Assembly: GCA_002794735.1 (NCBI GenBank)
Contig: NBAZ01000004.1
Coordinates: 62,001-126,000, forward strand
DNA: 64,000 bases
Direction of reading: 5' to 3'
From: Pyrrhoderma lamaoense
Lineage: Eukaryota; Basidiomycota; Agaricomycetes; Hymenochaetales; Hymenochaetaceae
Under the pieces are notes generated by a model that searched no databases, had not been told where the DNA came from, and was given only the letters and a program-made list of their open reading frames with translations. Position numbers and translations under genes: made by a program. Each line of letters opens with the position of its first letter. The stretch's first letter is position 1. This document shows positions 23,014-36,051 of the stretch, in pieces.

Positions 23014-26000
23014 CTAAGAAGATGTAATCAATCCTTGAAAAAAGGCCGATGTCTTAGTCGACAATGCATATAAAATTCATTGGTATCGGCAGGACATTCT
23101 GGGGTAGTGCAGCCTTCCAACCTATCCATATTAACCATTAATTCAATATCATATACTTATCCAACATGTATACAAATACCTGCACAGCCCACATACATAC
23201 TGCCCTTCTTCATTTTTCCAAGAAACGAGCTTTGAAAGTACCAACTTCGTTGTATAAACCGCATCACCTTCAAGAAACTGGTGTAGATGGTTAGTAAGTG
23301 TATTTCTTGTGAATCCATGAATGTTTTACCGTTTGAGCTGATTTAAGATATTCCTGGGGATCTGGTCTCAGTGCATCTTTATGCTCTACAATACAGTGGT
23401 TCCAGAACATTATAGGAGATTTGAGAGCATTAAAAGTCAATGGTGGATGCTGTATTCCACCATAATTCGCGTTGTTTAAACTAGTCTACATTAATACATC
23501 TCATGATAAAAGAGTCGTGAACTTGACGTACTTGCAAAAACCACACTGAGACTCATCATTGTCAAGCCAAGTTGCAACTCTTGCAACAGTGGTGTGGGCT
23601 ACGGTCTCTTGAGATAAACTTTCCCTCTGATTAGTATGTAATATCTCAGATGGTAAGTCTTCATCATCCAACATGATTACAGTTGCCATAGAAGAGCTGT
23701 CACTGGACTTCGACTCCTCGAGCGATGTTGTATCTACCCATGTTTGTATCTTGGAGAGCCTTTTACGTTTCTTGGGGGCGTGTGGACTTCAAAGGCAGGT
23801 ACTGGTAAAAGACCAGTTGATGGAGATGATGAAGAGGGGCTTCTAGCAAGGGATCCATTACGCAAAGGAGGCTGAACTCTATCAGGAGAAGCAGTGGGTG
23901 AGGTTGGAATCCCATAGATTGCTGCCATCTATGAAATGGGGTGTGAAAATACGTTCATGTTAAATAAGAAGTAAGGAGGGCGAACTTTCTGGCGGGTAGC
24001 TTTCAACCGCTCATTGTCAGCTTCGAGCATTAGTATTTTCTACAAAAAAGTCAAGGAAGATGATATAACCAAAATAAAAGAAACACTAACGGTGGTAAGT
24101 TCAGCCACCTCCTTACGGACTATCATTTCCAGTTAATGTGTTTGCCTTTACTTATTAACATTCACTCACGGTCACTGTATTGTCGCTCTAGTAGTTCCTT
24201 TGACTAGAGAGGAGCGGTGAGTATAATCCACTGTGCAAGTTAATCACACACCTCTTCGGTCTCGATTAGCTGTGCCTTCGCTAGAGGGTTGCTTAGCTGA
24301 AGGGGAAGGGGAAAGGAGACAAACGCACATACAGTGTTTAATTTCATGATTGAGAGCCTCTAATTCCGTCTCTAAAGTAGATAATCTCTGAGAAGATCAT
24401 TAAGTCAAGGTATAGTAATTCGAAAGCATGGCTGTTGTATCACATACGTCAAGCAATTCCTCATTATGAAGAGAAACTGATAAAGTGGTTGATAAATACA
24501 TCATAGGAAGACAGGATATGGATCTCACCTTCAGCCCGATCACCCTCAGAATCAGCAAGAGCCAACCGTATTTTCTCGTTTTCACGCAGGGCTTAACCTA
24601 TGATGAGCACAATGAAAACGAAATCAATAACCACAGGCCTTACTTTCTGCACGCAATCTTCTACTCTCCTTCAATGATGTTCTGAGCTCATCGAGTTGCC
24701 TTTGCACTGTATAGAATAATTCTCTTTGTTAATTGAGGTGATTGCTTCTCAAGGGCTTGAGGCAAACATTTTGCTTGGTTATTAATGTTCAAGCCTGCTT
24801 GGCTTTTCAACTGAGACTCAACTGTGTGGCACAAACTCAGCAAGACCTGGATATACTATTGCAGTGATGACTTACTTTCTGCGTACTGTGCCTTTGTCAG
24901 CTTGAGATCATTCGTTACACGTAAATTATCTACAGGACTGAAATCAATAATGCATCATAATATTTGGTGCGTTGGTTATACCATGAACAAGTTCTTGTAA
25001 TTTCTTTTCCATTTCTTCTTTGTCATTCCTAAGTTTACTAGTGGCTTTGATGGACTGTCAGTCTTAGAGCAGACTACCAACTCTGATTTACAAACTTTCT
25101 TTGGGAATTGACGAAGACTCAATCATTTCTGCCTTCAAGGTCTCGATCCGTGAGTTTGCTGTCCATCAACAAGTTAAGGTTAGTATGTAAAAGGGATATA
25201 ATTTTCAAACCAACCGTCCATGAGGAATTTAGATGTCTTATCTGGATCATTCTCTGGACAGTTACCATCTGTTGCTGCTAGAAAACCAGGCGATAAATGG
25301 ATATTTCCCTTAATGAAAACTAGTAGCACACCCACTTGGTTGAGAAGAAGACCTTGATTCATCGCAAATGGTGGGTTTCTCTGTTTCAGAATTGAGCTTG
25401 GCTGTCCAAAGGTAAGTTAGAAAAACTATAAAAAAGGCAAAAAGGTATGATGACGACCTCGTGTAAGTTCTTTATTGAGCCTTTGTATTTCGGTGCTCAA
25501 TTGGTCACCTCGGATACTAGCTTTATAGAAGTTGAAACAGATACCACTAACAGGATTTCAAGTAGAACCTACCTTCCGAGAGGCATAGAGAAATTGAGTC
25601 AACTTCTTCCTTCAACTTATTTTTTTCGGATACAGCTGTAGTATAGTCTCATACATTAAAAGCCGACATGGACGTCCAACTTGAAGCCTACCTTCAGACA
25701 AACATGAGATGAATTTGTCAACTAGCGTTGTACACTCTTCGTCTCCCATTAAGGCTAGAGAGTTGTTAGCGGTAATTTGTGTTCAATAGAAGTTGATTGC
25801 AGACCTTCAGTGTCACTAGTGAGTTCATATTCGGTAACTGTCGTGAAGGGCCTCGTCACAGATTCAACTGAAAGTTGTATAAGTCTCATAACTTCTTTGT
25901 AATCACTAGCATACTAACTTCTTCGGAGATGACGAATAATAGTCCCAATCTGTTGCTTCAATACTTTTTCAGATAGAATCACTATATGACGAAGGTTGAC

Positions 26001-28067
26001 TCGTTGATTAGTGTATAAGAGGCTGATGGAAAATGATAAAAACCTCGTGAGAGCTGCGCCTTCGTGTCCTCAAGCTCCGTCCTCAGAAGGTTGTTTGTGG
26101 ATGTAGCTAGCGGGAAGGTGTTACTACTAGGTTTAAATATATAAAACTGATACTATATGCAAACCTTCAAAAAGTGATGTTGAGACTGAATGATGCTCAT
26201 CCTTCATTTTACCTAGCTCAGAGGTTGCTAACAAATTTCAAATAACGTATATAAGATGAGTCATTAAGTAGAAGGAAATCACTAGGACTCGCCAGATTCA
26301 TGTGCATTTTGAACATCCAATAATTTAGATCGAAGATTACTGATAGTCTAATTTTGTCAAGGTAAACAATAGTATAGAGTTATGAGTGTCTCCACTAACT
26401 GAGTACGTTTCTTTGGTTTCTGTAATCAACCACATGAGTATTGTGTCAGGAATGATTTAATAACTGATGAATGGAGACCTTTCATATGATTCTCTTCTGC
26501 CTCACTCAATGCCTTCATGACATGCAACTAAGATGGTATTACAAGTTTCTCAGGGCAAGAAAATACTTACTAAACGTAAATCATCACATTCCAACATTGC
26601 TAGAACGATAGAAGTAGTTCAGCTTTTAATCACATATAGCAATCAAACAATGAAAACGGTACCAGTCACTCTCAAAGCCTCTTTTTCTTTCACCCGTTCC
26701 CTGACTTTGTGGAGTTTCAGAAGAAGAAAGGTACTCATTATTTTCAGGGTTACTCACGCATTTCAAGTTCTCCTGAAGAGAGTACATCATCTATCTTGAA
26801 GACTGAGTCAGCGTCTATATTCTGGGGAAAGATGAGCCGTATGCCAACCTCTTCTAAACGTTCTTGCACTAGAAGGATGGTCTTTAATTATATGTCTTTT
26901 GACTCGAAGAAAGAGGCTTACAGTCCTCCAGGCGTATTTGGGCATTATTAAAAGCCTGATGCACGATTAACCATGTATTTTACAATAGTTGCAGTGAACA
27001 TACAGTATTCAGAGTCTTATTATGCTCCTTTACTAAGGACAGATCGTCAAAAGTTTGGTACTGAGAAACAGCTGGACGTAGAACTCACGAGTCTTGCAAC
27101 GATCCTTGTAGTCCGTGCAAACCTTGTATTTATATCATCAGACTTGTTGTTATGAGTTGTCCAAAGACACATACTTTCTCTAAAGTCCGTAGTTCGTGTT
27201 CCACTAATGCGGAGACGTTAATAAATTAGAAATACATAACATGAATTACGCTCAAGCTCACAAGTAGCTATTTTTTCATCCTTTTCTTTGTTTTGATGTT
27301 CTAGGAGGGGTAAAATGTTACGGAATAATTTGTAGTGTAATAGTCTGAAGAACGTACGAGCTTGTGAATCTCCCACTAAATCGTATTTTAGGTTCTTCAC
27401 CAAATCTTGAAGGAAGTCTTCGGGACAGCTACGCTCATCCATTTGATTTCGTAATTGGGCGGCTTGTATCTGTTGCTTTTTCAGTTGGACAACGAGGAGG
27501 GTCTTCTCAGCTTCTACACTATCGACAAGGGCCTTTGCACCCGCCTCCACGCGCTGAACAATACGTTTATGTTCATCTACAGAGAGCAATCTTGTTCTTG
27601 AGTAAGGGTGATCAGTAGCTCTGAGCGAAGCAAGCTTAATATTAAGAGCTTCATTATCGGCCGCGACAACTTCATATTCATTACGAAGTGAATCAAGTTG
27701 AGCCTCCGTTGAGCGTATACGGGCATCTCGGTGTTCGATTTCTTGTTTATGTTCCTCTCGAAGGTTGTCAAGTTCTAGACGTAAGTTATTCGCCATAACC
27801 TCGCGTTGTACAAGAACCTGTAAGACATGCTCTAGTGTCTTAGAATCTATTCGTGGTTGGCTTCGTCTGTTTCAAAACGATGGTAAAAGAAAGCTCGAGT
27901 ACTATAAGAGCCATATACAACTATATTTACCTTTCAGAAGACAAGCTTTGAGGTGACACTTCGGAGTCTACATCCTCATAAGTGGATGAATTGCGGATAT
28001 CATCACATACGAGTGATGTCCATGACGAGTTTGCTTCCGGCTGTAATTCCTCAAGGGAAGTGTCCAT
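23014..28067 (-). CDS. Large many-exon coiled-coil protein with two C-terminal CxxC...HxxxxH fingers
   Basis: Family not recognised. The N-terminus (start 28067) reads MDTSLEELQPEANSSWTSLV. An intron leads to VLVQREVMANNLRLELDNL, and long heptad-rich helices follow (IEHRDARIRSTEAQLDSL; KTLLVVQLKKQQIQAAQLRN). The middle, about 24.0-27.2 kb, is split into many tiny exons, also coiled-coil in character. The C-terminal part has a Ser/Pro linker (MAAIYGIPTSPTASPDRV; FEVHTPPRNVKGSPRYK). Two zinc-finger-like modules follow: CGFC, then FNALKSPIMFWNHCIVEH, and CGLCRLEGCTTPECP, then EFYMHCRLRH. The stop is at 23014-23016. The exact exon chain in the middle is uncertain. The architecture suggests a cytoskeletal, spindle-pole or scaffold role, but this is inference only. 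Confidence 0.6.
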
Positions 28068-28485
28068 CTATGGGACTGATATTCGTGATACGTATTCAGA
28101 GAACTATAACCTTTTCAAAGATGAGTAGATGTTCGTGGTACCAGAAGAGTCAGATAATTTATCGACCCGGATTTCGCACTTTGTTTACATAGTAGTTGTA
28201 ACTGCAACTACCAATGTGTTTTGTGCACACGTGAGGTTAGACGAGACTTGTCGCGTAACACTTCCTTCTTTATATTTCCCTTTTCCTTGCCACTTCTTGC
28301 ATTCTCCATAGTCTTCATCAAGTAAGCTGCTCAAAGCTATAAGGTGTTTGTGATCTCCAAGAAGCAGATAGTCTATCTCAATTGCGGAATAGGCTTTTTT
28401 GCACTATTATTCAGAAAGCAAAGGTAACAAGTCTCAGTGATTATTGAGCGAAGCATCCTAGGCAGTGGTCAACACCAGGATCAGG
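28068..28485. promoter_or_regulatory. Divergent promoter between the coiled-coil gene and RNA14
   Basis: A 418 bp head-to-head spacer with a CACGTG palindrome at 28228-28233. The boundary on the left depends on the chosen start at 28067. Confidence 0.4.
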
Positions 28486-31394
28486 ATGTCTGCCGACACC
28501 CAGATTCAAGTGATTGATACCCCAGTTTCTGAAGACTCTCAACATCAATCAACTCTTTCTGAATGGGGGTCTTGCGCAAAAATGCCGAAGAAAAACAGTA
28601 TGACGCTTCTTCTTGGGATAGGTTGCTCGACTATGCTGAAGAATCGGAGGACCTGGAAAAGATTAAGGAAGCATATGAGGCAATACTATTAAAGTACCCC
28701 AATACTGTTCGTCAAAATTCCTTTATCAAAAGATTTGAAATGTTTAAAGTAGCCAACATATTGAAATTAAAATTACTTGAAGTCGTCTGTCCAGATCTCA
28801 TATCTTAAACACTTTTTGGTGGACCCTGCAACTTTTCCGTATGCAGAAACACTATTTGCGCGTTTCTTGAGAACTTCAGTGTCAGTGGAACTTTGGAAAG
28901 TTTACATTGTTTATGTGAGGTTGGTAGTTTTTTGGGTCCTAAATACTAAAGAATGGAGGGTGCTGACATCAGTTTTCTTAAGACGGCTAAACGTAGGACC
29001 TATGACTCGAGATACCGTTGTCAAAGCTTATGAATTTGCATTGCAACATGTTGGTCAAGACAAAGATAGCAGTGATATTTGGTCCGAATATATCCAGTTT
29101 ATTAAATCTGGAGAGACTTCTTCGACGTGGGAAGAACAGCAAAAGATGGACAATTTACGCAAGGTATACCAACGTGCAGTCCAAATACCACTTGAGAATG
29201 TAGAAACGTTATGGAAAGATTATGAAGCATTCGAAAATACTTTGAACAAAATCACAGTGTGTAAACCTGAACTTATCACGTTTATTTTTCTCTGAATTGA
29301 TATCTACAGGCCAAAAAATTCTTGCAAGACCTGACCCCAGCACATATGCAGGCACGATCAAAACTGCGTGAGCTACGAAAGCATCTTGGTCAACTCTTTC
29401 CTCCTACACCCTTACCTGCAAGTGGCACGCGTGCACCACTGAATCTTCCAAGTAAGCCAACATATAGTCCGGCCGACCGATCTCTAGCCGGAGCCTGGAA
29501 GCAATATCTAAAATGGGAAGAAAGCAACCCACTTGAAATTGAGGATAAGAATGTATTCAATACACGTATGCAGGGTGTGTATCGCAAAGCAGTTGTGCGA
29601 ATGCGGTTTTTCAGCGAGATATGGTTTATGGCTTTCTCCTGGACAAACAATGCCGGAAGAGCGGAAGAGGCCCTTCAGATCCTCAAGTCTGGCATCGAAG
29701 CTATACCGACAAGTTTCGTTCTAAATTTTGCATTAGCTGAGGTGCTAGAACTTGCAAAAAATTACACAGAAGTGCACGCCACGTACACAAGAGTGCTGCA
29801 GAGTGTTTGCGAAGAAATCGAAGCATTAGATGCGAAAGTCAATGCAGTCAATAACAATAACACAGAGCCTACTGCAGACGCAGCCACTTCAGGAGAAACT
29901 GGAACTGAACACAGTGATGTCGCAAGTGGGATCGGATCAGGTCTTAAGAAAGAGGCGTCAGAAATTTCCAACCACAGTGCAACGACTGTATCTTCGGAAA
30001 ATTCTACTCTCATAGCACAACTTCGTGAACGCAGACAAGAATATGGTTTAGTGTACATTATGTATATTCGCTTTGCTATGCGTGCCGAAGGTCAAGAGTC
30101 AAGTCGCAGTGTCTTTACACGAGCAAGAAAAGACAAATTTGCTCCCTGGGAAGTGTTCGAAGCTGCGGCGTTGATGGAATACCATGTCGCGAAACAGCCA
30201 GGTGTAGCTAATCGAATTCTTAGTGTTGCAATGAATAGGTTTTCAAACGAGATCGACTTCGTTGTTCGTTATTTGACATTTCTAATGTCCGTGAATGATG
30301 AGACCAGTGCGTACTAATGACTACAAGGACTGAGCATTTCTAATGAGAAGTTAGATGCTCGTGCATTATTTGAGCGTACTGTTGGAACCTTTCCACCAGA
30401 TAAGGCTCGACCACTCTGGGAACGATGGGCACGTTATGAATATCAATACGGGAACTTAGAGGCGGCTCTTAAGCTTGAAAAACGGATGGCCGAAGTTTAT
30501 CCCAATGGTATGTGATTACAACTTTCCAGAAATAGCACACATGTCTTAATTGTTTATTCCAAAAGATCCACCCATCAAGCGTTTCGCCCAGAGACACCTT
30601 TACGCTAATATCGATGGCATAGCAAATCGTGACTTGGGTGTTTCCCAGGCTCGCCACTCGTCTGGACTGAGCCGCACAGATACGCAACTGACCATCACTG
30701 GGGGTGCAACACCATCTTCAGCTGGCAACTCAGTATCACAATTGCTCGGTCCTATCGTAAATCGAGCACCGTCACCTGACACACGTGACCGAGAGCGTGA
30801 AAGAGAACGCCAAAGACATGAAGAAACCAAACCCTCACTAAAACGTCCACGGGATTCTTCTCCTCCAAAAGAACGTAGTGGTGATCGATGGACAGGGACA
30901 GCAGCCAATAGAAGGTACGGAAGCCCAGCATGGCTCGAGCAGGGCGATAGAGGAGAGCGAGGGAGAACTGATAGACTTGACAGAGATCGGGCTCGTTCTC
31001 GATCTCCCCTACGTCGCCAACTAACGGATCGTGACGAGAGACCGATTTTACCGCAAATTCTGAGCAAGTTTATTGGACAACTTCCTCAAGCAAATCTATT
31101 TGATGGTGAAAAAAGTCCCCTGGTGTTCTTTTCCTGAAATATAAAATTGACAAACTAGTGCTTTTAGGTCCTGTTTTCCGTACTGATGACCTCATGCAGA
31201 TATTCCGAAATGCTATAATACCAGGTTCAAGTGCAGCTCGCCCACGATCTCCTTCATCTCAGCCCACACGTCCAGGTACGTCATCCCATATACTCCGCCT
31301 CGCTTGATTTGCTAAACCGAACTTCCTATCAGCGCGTCCCCCACCTGATTACGGCCCTTATCGCGGGCCAAACGGAAGGGGTGGCCGATACTAA
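28486..31394 (+). CDS. mRNA 3'-end processing factor Rna14/CstF77 (HAT repeats)
   Basis: Scaffold of cleavage factor IA (yeast) or CstF (animals) in pre-mRNA cleavage and polyadenylation. Exons in order give [175 protein letters not shown] and [20 protein letters not shown]. These are half-a-TPR (HAT) repeats in the Rna14 order. The C-terminal third is Arg/Ser/Asp-rich and ends [17 protein letters not shown]. If translation starts at 28486 ([13 protein letters not shown]), a frame break occurs at the G run 28565-28569; a start at 28563 would avoid it. About 830 residues. Confidence 0.9.
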
Positions 31395-31864
31395 CATACG
31401 CAGCTTATCGCGTTCTGTGCCTATTCTTTTGAATTAGTTTAAAATACTTTTGAGTTCTTGTTTGTGAAAACTAATGTCCTTGGACGCCTTCTACAGTGCT
31501 TTGAGAGATATAACATTAATTGTACATGAACATAACTACACGACTGTAACAGATCTTGGGAGTGAAGAGACGCTATAGCAGAGAAATAGATGTTCCTTGG
31601 TCTATGTAATCGTGTGAATGGTATATAACACATGAGAATGACATTTGCGTAAAAGATTAGGTCTTGTTTGTGAGGATAAAGGTAAGAGAAAGGTGCTTGC
31701 TTGCTTGTCCTTGGTTGATATAAAGAAAATATGGATCCTCGTATACATATAAACAGATGTTTTATCCCTTCCTCTCAAGTATTAACGGTCACAGCATCAG
31801 AGAGAATTCAAGATAAATCAACAATCAGAAAAACCTTCGAGTTTACCGTCCCAACACCACCAGA
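31395..31864. other. convergent 3' spacer, no gene seen
   Basis: Spacer between the 3' ends of RNA14 and the p31comet-like gene. No recognisable coding content on either strand. Confidence 0.5.
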
Positions 31865-33324
31865 TCAATTCATTATCTTCGTCCTGAGGCTCAGGTACAT
31901 TCGTTGAATCATGCCCCGACCTGGTGAGTAGTCACCACCAGAAGAATGACAACGAACACGAACACATTCTGTTTTTAGGCTAGTTCTTTGCTTTGCATAA
32001 GATTGCTGATTGGCATTTAAGGATGGCGAATCGTTGAACACTCGAAGTACGGTATCCAAATCGCGTGTCAAGTTTTGTCGAGGCAACCAGGCCGGATGAG
32101 TAAATCGACGTGGGGCACGGAGATAGATAGAGACTTGCATCGGCCCTACACAAAAGGCAGTACCCGTTAACATTATTCATGAGCAAGCGAAGGTAGTGAG
32201 AACTTACGAAGTTCTTCAGCCAAGCCTGACTCAGGATCCGCATTCGCAATAGCTAGAGCTCGAGAAAGTAGTTTTTCTGCGGCCTGAAGCTCAGCTTCAG
32301 ATTCCCTCGAGGAAATTAGATCATCTTCTGAAATTTCTTCCAAAGAGTCGTCATCTGTGTATCCATCTTCTGTATCACTTCCTTCGTATTCTGAATTTGG
32401 AACATCATCGTATTCGTTATCAGCATCATCGCCAAGGTTGCTGTGATAAGCTTCTGGGATATATGGTTTATATCCCAGAGTCCTTAGTGGTTCAGGATGG
32501 TCCCTAATTTCATTAGATCCTTTCAGTAATTTGTCTTTCAAAGAAGCATTTTCTTTTAAATCTCCATTACAGGTTCTGGGGATCTGAGAGAATGCATCCA
32601 TATGTGGAATTGGAGGAAGATATAGTCCATCGAGTTCTAAAACTACTCGTGTGCGTGCGCTAGAAACACTTGTTGCGCTGGGACCAAGAACATATGCTAC
32701 GTGAACTTTGCCATTGGAGTTGTAATTCATTACGTTTGATAAGGCAGACCCCAGAGAAGTGAATGTTGTCGCGAGATGAGATTGTAATAGATCAAACGAG
32801 TCTAACAGTAATTCTTTTTTCTTTGAAACACGTGCATCATCCTACAGCTAGATGAGTGGGACGTTCATTATTTGCAGCAGTAAGGAACTTACAAATAGTA
32901 ACGGATTCATTCTATACAATTGTGAGATCGGACTTATATCAGAAGTTCATATATGTCAGCAATTAAAAAGTTGATTCCGGTGATATTCTTACAATGGGAC
33001 CTGACTCTTAAGAAAAAGAACGTGTCCAAGAAGACATGTCGCTAATCGGGAGGCCATGATGTCGCTTATACGATCAGTGCTGAGTGTGATCACGGGGTAT
33101 TTTGGCATATGTTCGTTTTCCGAAATTGAGTTGGGTTTCGTGGTATACACGGATTCGCCTGATGTGCATTCACGACCTCGGGACGTTGGGACAGTTTGGG
33201 AAGCTGAGGTTTGCGCGGATGGAGCCATTTTCGGCGAACTAGATATTTCGGTAGAGTACTCTCTTGGCGAAAGTGAGATAGGAGGTGTAGGAGCTGAATG
33301 GATTGATGCAAGAACAAGAGACAT
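31865..33324 (-). CDS. Unknown conserved-looking protein, possibly p31comet/MAD2L1BP-like
   Basis: Start at 33324 (MSLVLASIHSAPTPPISLSP) opens a Ser/Thr/Pro-rich, probably disordered N-terminus. From ISDIMASRLATCLLGHVLFL the sequence looks folded. The chain then runs DARVSKKKELLLDSFDLLQ, HLATTFTSLGSALSNV, VHVAYVLGPSATSVSSARTR, VVLELDGLYLPPIPHMDAF, an acidic insert (EYDDVPNSEYEGSDTEDGY), LRPMQVSIYLRAPRRFTHP and, near the end, KTECVRVRCHSSGGD. The order of helix, conserved GHxxFLxxQxP-type helix, long helix, strand with a G-rich turn and terminal strands is reminiscent of MAD2L1BP/p31comet, the Mad2-binding HORMA-like adaptor. This is a by-eye resemblance and not an established assignment. Three short introns keep frame. 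Confidence 0.55.
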
Positions 33325-33803
33325 GGTTGTATGAATAAAGAGGAACAAGCCACCTTCGTATGTGCAATATCTCAATTGAATCACGGGAACAATGTCAATT
33401 ACGTAATTGTTATAAATATCTCACGCTAAAATTACAAATGTGTAACTACTAGTTAAACTAGTGGTTGTGTTTATGAACTATGCTCAAAAAGAGCTATGTA
33501 TTTTGCTATGAATTTATTGTATTATGTTTACATAAGTGAGCTTGCAGAACTAGACCAACATGCCATTAAAGTGATAGAAGCCACAGAGTGAGGTCCCATC
33601 AAGAATCATGCGTCTATGTACCTTATTTTTAGACAAATGATCTAATTGATTATGGTCCTCAGTAAAAAATTTTTAGATAAAAATGTGTAAAAGTGTCACG
33701 TGATTCTATCAAGGGCTATAAGTACCATCTCAAATTTCGGGTTTTGAAATTTGGAGTCTACTCCCACTCTCTCTGAAAGTCCGTCTATTTTTCAATCCGA
33801 GAT
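33325..33803. promoter_or_regulatory. Divergent promoter between the p31comet-like gene and IMPDH
   Basis: A 479 bp head-to-head spacer. An extended palindrome TCACGTGA lies at 33696-33703 and a TATA-like CTATAAGTA lies at about 33716-33724, some 80 bp before the IMPDH start. Both positions suit a core promoter for IMPDH. Confidence 0.5.
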
Positions 33804-35719
33804 ATGGCTCAAACGAATTCTTCAAGCTTTCTTGACCCTAAGACGGCGCTCGATCATCTCAAGGATTACGAAAGATCCGATGGGCTCTCGGTTTCAGACT
33901 TGATGGACTCGGTCAAGCATGGCGGACTGACTTACAACGACTTTCTTCTTCTTCCGGGGAAGATTGACTTTGCAGCTCAAGATGTCATCACGGATACACG
34001 CATCACTCGAAACGTTGTACTAAAAACGCCATTTCTGAGTAGTCCCATGGACACAGTCACGGAAAGCGAAATGGCAATCTCCATGGCGGTAAGCTCCGTC
34101 GTACACAATAGTAGATGTATATTGATTAGTATATCTCAGCTCCTTGGTGGAATTGGCGTGATCCATCACAACCAACCCGCTGCGTCCCAAGCGGCCATGG
34201 TCCGAGCAGTGAAACGTCATGAAAATGGATTTATCACCGACCCTGTATGCCTTAAACCAGACAATATCGTAGAAGATGTTCTGGACATAAAAGCCCGGCT
34301 GGGATTCGGTGGTATTCCCGTTACAGGTTCGCATAGTTTCGTTAGTCTTTTGTGTGATGAACACAATTTCTATAACCTTCGTTCTGCTGAAAAACGCGGT
34401 TCTCTGCGTGATGGGTAGAAAAGGAAATCTATTCTCTGATACCTGTTTTTTTCTGTTCCTTACAAGTAATAATAACATAAAATGACGCATTTTCACTAGA
34501 TACTGGTTCTTTGGGTGGGAAACTTCTTGGCATAGTTACGAATCGTGACATACAGTTCCGGGATCCCCACACGCTCTTAAGAGACGTAATGACTACTAAT
34601 CTCGTCACTGCCCCTGAGGGTGTTACACTTCAGCAAGCAAATGATATTCTTCGTGACTCAAAGAAGGGAAAGCTTCCTATTATTGACAAAGAAGGGCGGC
34701 TCACGTCTCTCCTTGCACGTTCAGATCTACTAAAGAATCAGACATATCCACTAGCATCAAAGCGTCCTGAGAGCAAGCAGTTGTATGCTGCTGCCGCTAT
34801 TGGAACTCGACCGGCTGATAGACAACGTCTTGCCCTTCTTGTTGAGGCCGGTCTTGACATCGTTGTTTTAGATTCATCTCAGGGAAATTCTATTTTCCAG
34901 ATTGAGATGATTCAGTGGATAAAAACCACATATCCCCAAATTGAAGTCATTGCTGGTAACGTCGTGACACGCGAACAGGCGGCTTCACTGATCGCTGCAG
35001 GCGCAGATGGTTTACGCATAGGCATGGGCTCGGGAAGCATTTGTATCACTCAGGAAGTGATGGCAGTCGGTCGCCCACAGGCTACTGCTGTATATGCAGT
35101 AGCAGAATTCGCTCGCAAGTTTGGCGTCCCAGTTATTGCAGATGGAGGTATTGGAAATGTAGGACATATTGTAAAAGCATTAGCTCTTGGCGCCGGTGCA
35201 GTAATGATGGGGGGCCTGCTTGCGGGCACCACTGAAGCTCCTGGAGAATATTTCTATCATGAGGGTAAGCGTGTAAAGGCTTATCGTGGGATGGGCAGTA
35301 TCGAGGCAATGGAACAGGGTAAACCGGGGGCACCCGTAGGATCTACAAAGCCACAATCTCAAATGACGAAAAATACCGCACATGAAAACGCTGCGACATC
35401 ACGTTATTTCAGTGAAGCGAGTGCGATAAAGGTTGCGCAGGGCGTCTCCGGCGATGTACAGGACAAAGGATCGGTCCGACAGTTTTTGCCGTACTTATAT
35501 ACTGGAGTGCAACATTCACTTCAAGATATTGGCCGCCGTAGTATTGCGGAAATGCAGCAAGGTGTGCGCGATGGCAAGGTCCGATTTGAGCTGCGGACTG
35601 CAAGTGCCCAAGTGGAGGGTGGAGTACATGGGCTTAACTCGTGAGTCATGATACGAACTGCTGAATTACAAATTTATGCTGATTATTCTTTTAGCTACAC
35701 GAAAAGGTTGTTTGCTTGA
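33804..35719 (+). CDS. Inosine-5'-monophosphate dehydrogenase (IMPDH)
   Basis: NAD-dependent oxidation of IMP to XMP, the committed step of guanine nucleotide synthesis; the target of mycophenolic acid. Start at 33804: [20 protein letters not shown]. The TIM-barrel N-terminus has [17 protein letters not shown] and [20 protein letters not shown]. After a 50 bp intron comes [20 protein letters not shown]. The CBS domain pair spans about 34200-34740. The barrel resumes with [54 protein letters not shown] (catalytic Cys), [20 protein letters not shown] and [14 protein letters not shown]. The last exon adds NSYTKRLFA, ending at 35719. The second intron, 34327-34500, is longer than usual for this window. 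No frame break. About 545 residues, normal for fungi. Confidence 0.97.
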
Positions 35720-36051
35720 TGATTCGTTGGTGGTAATCAGATAATGGGATATGTAGATTGAACTCACGTGTATGACGTATGCTTTGTCATCCTTGTACTA
35801 CAAGTTTGTGAAATATATAATAACTGTATTTTTTGTATTAAATTGTTGGAGCCGAAGTTGACTGCGGACGAGTAGTTGATCGACTATAAGGGAATGTTTG
35901 ATCAAAATATTGTCAATAAAGGACTCGGAGCGGACCGTCTTCGGCCGCCACTTCTACACTGCGGAAGGTTAAACTCCAATTGAAGAATCTTTTATATCCT
36001 TCAAGAAAAACTGAGAACTGATGTCTTCGCTCCTTAGAGCACACTGCGAGG
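35720..36051. other. intergenic, short
   Basis: 3' flank of IMPDH and 5' flank of the dioxygenase. A CACGTG palindrome occurs at 35765-35770, about 285 bp upstream of the dioxygenase start. No other feature was seen. Confidence 0.45.

Noticed and set aside
30312..30362. Suspected premature stop in RNA14 after MSVNDETS
   Set aside because: A 51 bp intron with donor GTGCGT, branch TACTAAT and acceptor GTTAG joins NDET to NARALFERT.
29390..31067. Minus-strand frames opposite RNA14
   Set aside because: Shadows of conserved plus-strand HAT-repeat and Arg/Asp-rich coding sequence.
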